NCBI GenBank assembly: GCA_001579985.1
Contig: LRSR01009992.1
Location: forward strand, 1 to 24,708
From: Hypsibius dujardini
Taxonomy: Eukaryota > Tardigrada > Eutardigrada > Parachela > Hypsibiidae
Length of the DNA: 24,708 nucleotides
Direction: 5' to 3'
The position numbers were made by a program, and so were the translations under genes. Positions 18,301-24,708 of the stretch are shown here, in pieces (position 1 is the stretch's first letter; every line of letters begins with the position of its first letter). Under the pieces are notes generated by a model. That model saw only the letters and a program-made list of their open reading frames with translations. It ran no database searches and had not been told where the DNA came from.

Positions 18301-21300
18301 AGTGTGAGACCGCAGAAGACATCCAGCTAGTGAAGACTTCTCCCGGTACGATTTTGTTTTAATAATAGTGGACGGTCGACCCACTTTTCAAATGCTATCT
18401 TTTTGTGTCTAGCGCTGAGTGGCCAGAAACGTGTTCCCCCGTTGAATGCCGCTGTGGTGCCCGCGAACAATAAGGACGATTTGGCAAGTGCTCGGCCTGT
18501 TCTTTCTGACCAACCCGACGAGCCTCCTCCTGAGAAAGTCCCCTACGGTCGGGTGACCAAAGACGATAGCGACGTCAAGAGATTTCTCAAATTGCGCGTC
18601 GTTAACATCCTGGAGGCCGTCATGCTGTGTTTCGGCTATCCCCAAGTTGGTTGCAGCCGCGAAATCATCTTCCTCCCAGTCGACCTCGTCCAGGCGAGCC
18701 GCGTTGTCATGAGGAAGAAGCACAGAGAAGCAGCTAAGGGCGATTCACCCTATTACGACACTAAGCTGGATAAGTACTTTGCACGGTCCGAGTTGTTGGA
18801 GGATGTCACTTATCAGCAGTACTTTGAGCAGGTACATTCTGATTTTCACTTGGTGCTCTTCGTTTATGATTTATGACAGCGTGTTTGCAGTACTACGTCA
18901 AGTACGACAAAAAGCTCGTCTCCGATGAGCCAGATGAATATGCTCGTGATGATGAAGAGGCGACTATGCGGAAAGATAACCCGAAGTTTTTCGTCGACCA
19001 AACTGCTGCAAAACGGAAGTGGGTCCGGCGAGTAAACCCTGCGCGCTACGCCGTTGGCCGATTCCGGTACTATCCTCCGCATGGTGACAACGTGGAGTCA
19101 TACTGCCTCGTTAAGCTTCTCAAGGCCAAAGCGGCTCGTCGATCTACAGTGGAGGGGTGGATTACCAAGTTCGGGAGCTACCTCTCGGCATGTATTCATT
19201 TGGGACTGGTAGAGAAGGGCACGGAAGCACTGCATTTTCTCGAGGAGTGTGCGATGGAAGGATTCGACGACCTTCGGCTCCGGGAAATGGTGGAACGTTT
19301 CAAGGAGCAAGGGTGGCTAGAAGATCCTGGCATTGACGGTCTTTTGGAAACTTTGGCACCGGCACACCGGGCAATTCGGAAGGCCAGGGAAGACGTCATT
19401 GCACAAGCTGCCGCTGACGCTGCCGAAATAGAGAAGGAAATGGAGTAAGTGCCTATCAAGTTTGTTCAGCTATATATAGTCACATTTTGTCATCTTAATG
19501 ACAGGACCATCCCGCTCGAAGATTTCTTGACCAACATGACACCTTCTCAACGCTCCGCTTTCACTTACGCCACGGACAAGTGGGAAGCAGGTCAACCGGT
19601 CCGCCTTCTGATCACTGGCGGGGCAGGAGTCGGGAAGAGCTATCTTTTAAAGGCTTTAGTGGCCTGGCTGCGTGACAGACACATCACATTTGCCAAGTGT
19701 GCCACCACCGGCATTGCTGCTCATCTCATCGGCGGCCGCACAGTTCACAGCTTTCTCGGCATGGACTTTGAATTCAACTCAAGAATTCAGCATGGCACCT
19801 TTCAAGCGAAAGCGCTGTCAGACACGCAAGTGGTCTTTGTTGACGAGGTCAGCATGATGCCGCGTGAGGCACTCACGATGCTGGACGAGACATTGCGAAA
19901 GTTCAACAACCAAAACAACGGCACTCCATTTGCTGGCAAATCCATCATCCTCCTTGGAGATCCAGCGCAGCTTCAAGCTGTGGGAAAGCATATCTGGCGA
20001 GAAGACCGGTTCAAAATGTTCCAGGTAGTTGTTCTCCGCGAAGTGAAGCGCCAGAGCGATACCCCTTTCATCGAGCTTCTCAACCGCATGCGTCTGGGAA
20101 ACCTCACCGATGCCGACATGCAGATGTTAGAAACACGCCTCATCACCCGCGAGAAGTTGATTGAACTGGACATGACGCGTGGAGCCGTGCTTTTTCCTTT
20201 CCGGAAGGAAAAGAACGCCTACAACGTGGATGTGCTCGGCCGACTCCACTTATCCCACTATCGGGCAGTCGACAGGGAAGCGAATGGAGACGTTGTAACG
20301 TCGGCGTTGTCCAGGGAATACTTCGCGCTCATGGAGAAGCGGGGGAGGATTCCAGCGGCGTGTCTCAGCTTGAGGGTCGGCACCAAGCTGATGCTGCTTC
20401 GCAACCTTTCAAACGGGCAATCAAACTTTGGCTGGGTCAACGGCGCCATGTGCATCGTGGAGGAGCTGACTGATGACTGCATCATCGTCTACATGCAGAG
20501 TCATCCCAAACGGCGCCTGCCTTTCAAACGACTTCAACATGACCTGCCGAATAGTCGAGGACCCAAATCGCAGCGGTGGCAGTTTCCTTTCGACCTCGCC
20601 TACGGTTGCACGGTCCACAAGGCGCAGGGCCAGTCACTCACGCCCTGCGTCTATGACGGTGAGCGCCAGGCCTTCTCTGGTGGTGGATACACCGCCTGCT
20701 CACGGGCAACTGCATTCCCGCAGTTATATTTCCTGTCAGTTGGAAAGAAGGAGCAGTACTTTCTCCTGCCTCAACTGAAGCAGCTTCTGTTGTGGATGGA
20801 CTTTTACGACATCGGTAGGGGGTGGGATGAAAAGCGTGAGAGGGCAGTGATGCCATTTGTTCCCTATCCCACGCCCGGCTTCAAGAAGATAGGACTGCAA
20901 ACTGCGCGGCCAACAAAGAACGCCGGCACGGCCTGTTTTATAGTTCCCCCGGAAATTGATCCGGAGGATGAAGAGGATTTCGTTGACGAATTCAACCCCG
21001 AATTGCTAATAATGGAGTCCTGTAGCGTTGCAGAGGATGGTGATCTGCTGGCAGTGTTGGCTGCGATTCACTTTCTTCCACTGCCGTCATCGGTTGATGC
21101 TCGGTCGTCAGTCATCAAGGACGCTGAATACATGTCCACCGTTTCTGAGGTCTGTTAGTCCGGGCTATTTGTTTGCATTCCATAAAACGTGTATCGCTTC
21201 TTCTCAGGTACTTCGCGGGTATGCGGACGTTCTTGATAACATTCGCCGAAAGGTGCAGGAGTCCGCCGCGTACTTCAATATCATCACGCAAAAGCAGCAG

Positions 21301-22656
21301 ATTGATAGAGCAGCTCTGGAAGGCATGGTGCTGTGGATGCAAAAATGCCATCTACCTCTGACAACCTTGGGCGACGGGCATTGTCTCTTCCGTGCCTTGT
21401 CTTGGACATTATTTGGTCATCAGGATGGTCATCTCCGTTTACGTCTGTTGTCCATCAGCGTGATTGCTGAGCATGATGCCTATTTTTTCACCTACCGTCG
21501 GCTGCTCAGCATGAAGGAAGACTTTTCCCTTCCGGAGATGATTCACCATACCTCCAACAGTTCCCCTACCTTCGACAACGGATGGGGAAATGCGTACAAC
21601 ATCAAGTCTATTGCACTCGCCGCGCAGCGGAAAATCTTTGTGTACGGACCTGTCAACCGAGCGGATCCTCGGTTCCATGACAAACTTAACCTCTTCCAGG
21701 TGTGTCATGCTTTCTGATTCCACATGTCCGGCCATTCTTATTTATATAACTTTCAGACGTTGGCCCGAGCTGCTCATGAGAGCGAGTGTCCGCATAAGGC
21801 GTTTTATCCGGCGGAGGAGTACCAAACCTCAGGGAGGAGGTCTCTTTGCATCATGCTGCTGGGTGAGCGGCGATTTGCGCATTACGTCGGCATTCTTCCG
21901 CGACACTGGTCCTTGAGAGAGTCCCCGGAGTTTACTGTCACTAGACGTTACGACATCAATGTGGGCAGCCGGTTAGACTGGGGTTATGTGAGTTCCGACG
22001 AAGACGACAACGGCTTCCCAAGGGCATCCCAGAAACGGACGGTCTCCCTTCTCGCTACACCTGTCAAGGATCCTCCAAAACGAACGCCCGTCCAGGAGCC
22101 AGGTGGGCGGAAACGTTCCATGTCACCCACTGAGGTTTCCCCGAACCCAAAGAAGCAATGCGCTTTGCTCTCTCCTGTGAAAGGTACTGGAGGCTACTGT
22201 GACATTAAGACAATTCAATTCGAGTTTCGATATACAAATGCGTTTTTCTTTCCGATTTCAGAGACTGATCGAATGCTGCTCTCTGATGTCTCAAACGAAG
22301 AAGAATCGCGTGTCCTTGTCGATTATCCTTGCGGACAGATGGAATCATCCTTGATGGATTTGGTCGGTCAAGATGCCGCGGGGGATGGGAGGGACATCGA
22401 GCTTGGCGATTCCGTCGGTAGAGGACATCGGATTATCGTGGATCACGACGACTGGGACGAGCAGTTTGAGGAGGAAGAGCCCTTCCAACCGTCAAGGAAT
22501 TCGACAGAACACTCCGTTCTCGTCATTGAGCCGTATGCCGACCTGCCACCGGCCTGCTACGACTTGGAAGAACCTGCTAAATCATCGGATTTCAACCTAT
22601 CCGACATCGCTGCCGAACTCGAGATGCACCCCGTCCTTGAACGTGATCCCGACTGA
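14149..22656 (+). CDS. Helitron-type transposase (RepHel) with two OTU protease domains
   Basis: Reconstructed as 13 exons: 14149-15325, 15396-15820, 15882-16325, 16380-16745, 16808-17131, 17191-17662, 17728-18345, 18413-18831, 18891-19444, 19505-21149, 21208-21699, 21757-22183 and 22262-22656. All introns are GT-AG and 54-78 bp. The coding sum is 7,758 nt, divisible by three, giving 2,585 residues with no internal stop. Approximate domain order: OTU protease 40-190; SANT/Myb-like modules 310-515; paired-Cys region 580-655; Rep motif 1 FITLTQNDDW at 1004-1013; HUH motif HIH at 1123-1125; YLAKY tyrosines 1254/1258; Pif1-like helicase 1601-2000; second OTU 2195-2360; acidic tail to the end. RepHel fusions define Helitrons, and OTU domains are known in Helentron-type members. 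A separate OTU at each end is unusual to my knowledge. Rolling-circle transposition is the expected role, in the nucleus. Confidence 0.9.
15396..15820 (+). CDS. RepHel exon 2: two more SANT/Myb-like modules
   Basis: Two further copies of the same fold: FAWTNKSKQCLSSLV ... WPEVLRRFRSFHPE ... IRTRYYDI, and LLWQPDVNTFLVDCAQKA ... LKLVARYFKTKYPDF. With the module at the end of exon 1 this makes three. Each has an early Trp, an aromatic/Pro-Asp(Glu) turn and a helix that would contact DNA. I infer sequence-specific DNA binding, possibly to the element's own repeated 14-mers. The exon joins exon 1 in phase 1 and exon 3 in phase 0. Confidence 0.7.
15882..17131 (+). CDS. RepHel exons 3-5: Cys-pair region and Helitron-like N-terminal region
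   Basis: Exons 15882-16325, 16380-16745 and 16808-17131, all joined in phase 0. Exon 3 has two Cys pairs (AVCFNCSR, residues 582/585, and YICERCRK, residues 648/651), which could bind one zinc ion. This matches the position of the zinc-finger-like region before Rep in Helitron proteins. Exons 4 and 5 encode a helical region (LPKLASHYMDMFAIMF; DMVRVAYGSEYLEEKVWAHI) with no motif I can name; it corresponds in position to the stretch that precedes Rep motif 1 in the family. Confidence 0.75.
17191..18345 (+). CDS. RepHel exons 6-7: HUH Rep nuclease
   Basis: Exons 17191-17662 and 17728-18345, joined in phase 1. Rep motif 1 is FITLTQNDDW (1004-1013). Motif 2 is the HUH metal-binding site in MEYQKRGGIHIHMVIWW (HIH at 1123-1125), matching the Helitron pattern E-x-Q-x-R-G-x-x-H-x-H. 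Motif 3 is the tyrosine pair in WEMYLAKYIAKC (Tyr 1254 and 1258), four residues apart as in other Helitron transposases, where they nick DNA and form covalent 5'-phosphotyrosine links. All key residues are present. Confidence 0.92.
18413..19444 (+). CDS. RepHel exons 8-9: region between Rep and helicase
   Basis: Exons 18413-18831 and 18891-19444, joined in phase 0; exon 9 ends in phase 2 (GA/GTAAGTG). This region links Rep to helicase in Helitron proteins. It includes KFLKLRVVNILEAVMLCFGY (here with R before F), followed by a segment with the motif VNPARYAVGRFRYYPPHGDN, which resembles the conserved Rep-helicase junction of the family, and a long charged helix before the helicase. Confidence 0.8.
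19505..21149 (+). CDS. RepHel exon 10: Pif1-family helicase
   Basis: This is the largest exon and all superfamily 1B helicase motifs are visible: Walker A GGAGVGKS (1638-1645), motif Ia (CATTGIAAHLIGGRTVHSFL), Walker B VVFVDEVSMM (DE at 1713-1714), motif III LLGDPAQLQAVG (1751-1760), the GTKLMLLRNL and GWVNGA region, and motif VI CTVHKAQGQSL (about 1968-1978) with CSRA after it. Pif1-type helicases move 5' to 3' on single-stranded DNA and in Helitrons unwind the transferred strand. The exon ends in an acidic stretch (PEIDPEDEEDFVDEF) before the GT donor (GAG/GTCTGT). Confidence 0.95.
21208..22183 (+). CDS. RepHel exons 11-12: second (C-terminal) OTU protease and basic linker
   Basis: Exons 21208-21699 and 21757-22183, joined in phase 0. 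A second complete OTU triad is present: D2204 and C2207 in LGDGHCLFRAL, the conserved GWGNAYNIKSIALAAQ segment, and H2354 in FAHYVGIL. It differs clearly from the N-terminal OTU outside the motifs, so the two are not a recent duplication. After it come an acidic SSDEDD stretch and Lys/Arg-rich, Ser/Pro-rich sequence (KRTPVQE, GGRKRSMSP, NPKKQ) that could serve as a nuclear localisation signal. Confidence 0.88.
22262..22656 (+). CDS. RepHel exon 13: acidic C-terminal tail
   Basis: A 395-bp final exon after a 78-bp intron (22184-22261, GTACTG to GATTTCAG). That intron has no stop and a length divisible by three, so it could be retained without breaking the frame. The exon encodes a strongly acidic, probably disordered tail (DHDDWDEQFEEEEPF) with no recognised domain, ending at TGA 22654-22656. 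Confidence 0.7.
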
Positions 22657-22970
22657 CCTGCGAAGTGGTCGTTCGCGTCTCCCGCCCGCATGTAACGCTC
22701 CGTTGCCGAAATCGATATTTACTTTTTACTGTTCATTTTTCATATGTAACCTTTTTATTCACTTGGCGGATTTAAGGTTTTTATTTTTTCTTATTACTGT
22801 TCATTTCCTCCCTTTCGTGCTTTGTCTCATTCCGAACTGGCCTGAAAATTCGTCACACTTCAGTGCCTTCTTTCAAAAAATTACGCTTCTGTTTTTGCAC
22901 AACAATCATCATTTTTCACAAAATAACTACCGAAAGAAAATCGGACAAACACTGTTACATATTATTGGTT

Positions 22971-22997
22971 CCCCCTAACCTTCTAAAGGTGCGGGGG
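22971..22997 (+). repeat. GC-rich hairpin, candidate 3' end signal of the transposon
   Basis: The arms CCCCCTAACCTT and AAGGTGCGGGGG pair at 10 of 12 positions around a three-base CTA loop. A GC-rich hairpin near the 3' terminus is a hallmark of Helitrons, but no canonical CTRR end follows directly, so the assignment is tentative. It could instead be a terminator-like or incidental structure. Confidence 0.35.
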
Positions 22998-23040
22998 CCC
23001 ACTTTGCTCTTACCATCGGTAAAAGCCAAGTCTTGTAAAA

Positions 23041-23287
23041 CGTTTGATTCCAAGATTTCTGACACACTTCCACTCCAAATTCGATTTGGAATCGATTGAC
23101 ATCAGCAGTATCTTATTTGGATGCCAGGGGGCGGAGTTATGGGTCATTTCTGCAATGTCACTCGGAAACCTAGATTGAAACTAGCCCATAACTCCGCCCC
23201 CTGGCATCCAAAAAAGGTTCTGCTGATATCAATCGATTCCGAATTGAATTTGGAGTGGAATGCTGACAAAAATCTGGAAATCAAACG
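23041..23287. repeat. large palindrome (103-bp arms), MITE- or foldback-like
   Basis: Arm 23041-23143 is complementary to 23185-23287 with scattered mismatches, and the innermost 25 bases or so (TGGATGCCAGGGGGCGGAGT onward) pair perfectly. The central spacer is 41 bp. Weaker complementarity extends about 15 bp outward on both sides. This is the structure of a foldback element or MITE, or of a hairpin RNA source. Confidence 0.85.
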
Positions 23288-23335
23288 TTCTACAGGGGTT
23301 TGGATCAGAAAAATTGAAATTTCGGAAACGTTGCT

Positions 23336-23360
23336 AATCAATCAATCAATCAATCAATCA
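23336..23360. repeat. (ATCA)n microsatellite
   Basis: Six tandem ATCA units, the complement of the GATT repeats seen around 8951-9726. Confidence 0.95.
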
Positions 23361-23885
23361 GGCACCGGGCTTAAATGGCATGCGTACTAACTTGCGGTGT
23401 GTGTTGAAAAAGAAATTCTGGGCTACGAAATTAAAACTAATTCTAGCCAACGACCAGACCAATAAAATCCAACTGAAAATGAAGTAAACAAGCAATCAAG
23501 AGCGGAATGAAAAAAATTCAACTCAATAGGAAGATGTTTTGATTCACTTTTGGCAAAATGTCAGCTGTTGTGAGGTTGTTGTGTGGAGGCACAACAGCGC
23601 CGCCTGGCGGTACGGCACTTAACCGGGCAGGGAAAGTGCCAAATGAACCCTAGTCATATCAACCATCCAAGTTAGGTATTTTACCTAATTAAGCCAACGT
23701 TTGCCTGACCCAGCACTGCTCTTGTACCTAAAACACCCGGCAACCAGAGGGTTAAGTAAAATAACAGTAAAACAAACAATGACCGGATTTTCCACCACAC
23801 AAAATACGTTTTAAAATCTGTTTAATCCAGGAGCAAGAAAAGAGCTCACGACTTAAGTGAATTCTTCACTGTTTGTTTTTTGCAG

Positions 23886-24632
23886 AAATGCTATCCCGAA
23901 GTGCAAATCAAGCCCTGGTAAGTGTCGAAATAAAACCGCATCAGCTTTATGGCCGCATTAAAATGCCCGACACATTCTGGAAACTGGACGCGAAATCGGG
24001 AGTGGATGCATCTACTCCCAAGTGCATCTACTCCCAAGTGCATCTACTCCCAAGTGCATCTACTCCCAAGTGCATACACTCCCAAGTGCATCCACTCCCA
24101 AGTGCATCCACTCCCAAGTGCATCTACTCCCAAGTGCATCTACTCCCAAGTGCATCTACTCCCAAGTGCATCTACTCCCAAGTGCATCCACTCCCAAGTG
24201 CATCCACTCCCAAGTGCATCCACTCCCGATTCAGCCGGAAGTGAAAGGGGCCGTGTGAACTGTGAACCGTGATTAGAGAACTCTCTAAAGCGGCAACGTG
24301 CTCCCGACTGCCAGTGGCAATGTCAGCATGACACTCGGTTGTTTACGACCACACCAGTTGGCACTTTATGGCATCGTCTCCCCCCATAAATCAATTTTGC
24401 AAATGTGTTGTTTTTTGTTAATGTAAGCAAACATATTATCCAGCCAGCCGACAGTTCAGGACATACGCACACACACGCACGCACGCACCGCTCGAACGCT
24501 CTTACTGCTGCTGGTTCCCGAATAGATCTTTGTTTATGTTGGCAGGCTGAAAACTCGACGACGGTGGAAGTCTCGCACGTGGAAAAAATTCTGCCCCAGC
24601 TGGTTCGTACTTACAGTGTGACAGCCAATTGA
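23886..24632 (+). CDS. CENPX: CENP-X (MHF2), last two exons
   Basis: Exon 23886-23917 (acceptor TTTTTTGCAG, donor CTG/GTAAGTG) reads MLSRSANQAL after two bases of a split codon. Exon 24546-24632 (acceptor TGTTGGCAG) continues in phase 0 as AENSTTVEVSHVEKILPQLV to TGA 24630-24632. Joined, they align without gaps to my memory of the human CENP-X C-terminus, whose end includes AEDALRVDVDQLEKVLPQLL. CENP-X is a small histone-fold protein that pairs with CENP-S at kinetochores and in the Fanconi-anaemia FANCM complex. The upstream exon or exons, with the start and first histone-fold helices, were not found in the window. The product ends slightly longer than the vertebrate protein. Confidence 0.8.
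23994..24231. repeat. 17-bp perfect inverted repeats bounding the minisatellite
   Basis: AATCGGGAGTGGATGCA at 23994-24010 is the exact reverse complement of TGCATCCACTCCCGATT at 24215-24231. The array therefore begins and ends with an inverted copy of its own unit plus a few unique bases, like short terminal inverted repeats. Confidence 0.9.
24009..24232. repeat. 16-bp minisatellite (CATCTACTCCCAAGTG)
   Basis: Thirteen full 16-bp units and a degenerate fourteenth inside the 628-bp CENP-X intron. Units vary at one or two positions (CATCTACTCC, CATCCACTCC, CATACACTCC). As 16 is not a multiple of three, all three forward frames stay open as a 16-residue repeat; these open frames are not genes. 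Confidence 0.97.
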
Positions 24633-24679
24633 TTGTGGAGACATGCGTGTCTGTGACGTCAATCAGACCTTGGTGCTTT

Positions 24680-24708
24680 GCCTGTCTGTCTGTCTGCCTG
24701 TCTGCCTG
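24680..24708. repeat. TGTC/TGCC microsatellite at the window end
   Basis: TGTC and TGCC tetranucleotides continue to the end of the window. Confidence 0.9.

Larger units (their letters stand above)
22657..23885. other. 3' flank of RepHel: hairpin, palindrome, GATT repeat
   Basis: No gene is supported. The region holds a T-rich 3' flank, a GC-rich hairpin (22971-22997), a palindrome (23041-23287) and a (TCAA)n run (23336-23360). The last 500 bases lead into the intron upstream of the CENP-X exon. Confidence 0.5.

Noticed and set aside
18424-18437. Another copy of the 14-mer (AGAAACGTGTTCCC)
   Set aside because: It lies in RepHel exon 8, differs at the edges and is likely a coincidence of coding sequence.
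23121-23390. 89-codon plus-strand frame and a 65-codon minus-strand frame
   Set aside because: Both lie over the palindrome and are explained by its mirrored arms.
24009-24232. CRISPR-like array
   Set aside because: Units are directly adjacent with no spacers, and the DNA is eukaryotic; it is a minisatellite.
23873-24272. Three long overlapping frames with a 16-residue repeat
   Set aside because: They come from the 16-bp minisatellite read in three frames; the real CENP-X exon uses only its first 30 or so bases.

Overview
The window is eukaryotic genomic DNA, most likely from an invertebrate animal; the species cannot be named from sequence alone. The evidence is GT-AG introns, AATAAA-type 3' ends, exons that join in consistent phase, a recognisable CENP-X exon pair, and flanks full of GACA/TGTC and GATT tetranucleotide microsatellites.

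Layout. (1) 1-5689, minus strand: a three-exon host gene of unknown function (about 5689-5437, 2938-2579, 1782 to 1321 or 1163), Ser/Gln/His-rich, with microsatellites in its introns. (2) About 5700-8630: noncoding, with a diverged duplicated segment at 8090-8485. (3) 8632-10709, plus strand: five exons of an unidentified host gene with one predicted membrane helix; its first three exons carry several frame breaks, including an 8-bp GATT-type insertion. (4) About 11.0-23.0 kb: a large Helitron-class (probably Helentron/Helitron2-type) rolling-circle transposon. (5) 23886-24632, plus strand: the last two exons of CENP-X, with a 16-bp minisatellite in the intron between them.

The transposon carries one gene, 14149-22656, which I reconstruct as 13 exons (7,758 coding nt, 2,585 codons plus stop) separated by introns of only 54-78 bp. 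The order of domains is: N-terminal OTU cysteine protease; three SANT/Myb-like modules; a Cys-pair (zinc-finger-like) region; HUH Rep nuclease with paired tyrosines; Pif1-family helicase; a second, complete OTU protease; and an acidic/basic tail. All splice phases agree and no stop interrupts it, so the gene looks intact. Upstream lie an SGNH-hydrolase-like gene on the same strand (12133-12925), a divergent 188-codon basic ORF on the other strand (11375-11941), five copies of a near-palindromic 14-mer (GGAAACGTGTTCCA), and a tRNA-like inverted repeat. Downstream are a GC-rich hairpin that may mark the element's 3' end and a separate palindrome with 103-bp arms.

Expected working: Rep nicks and joins DNA through its tyrosines and the Pif1 helicase unwinds the strand. 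The two OTU domains could process the polyprotein or remove ubiquitin from host or element proteins. The SANT-like modules could bind the repeated 14-mers. These last three roles are inference.
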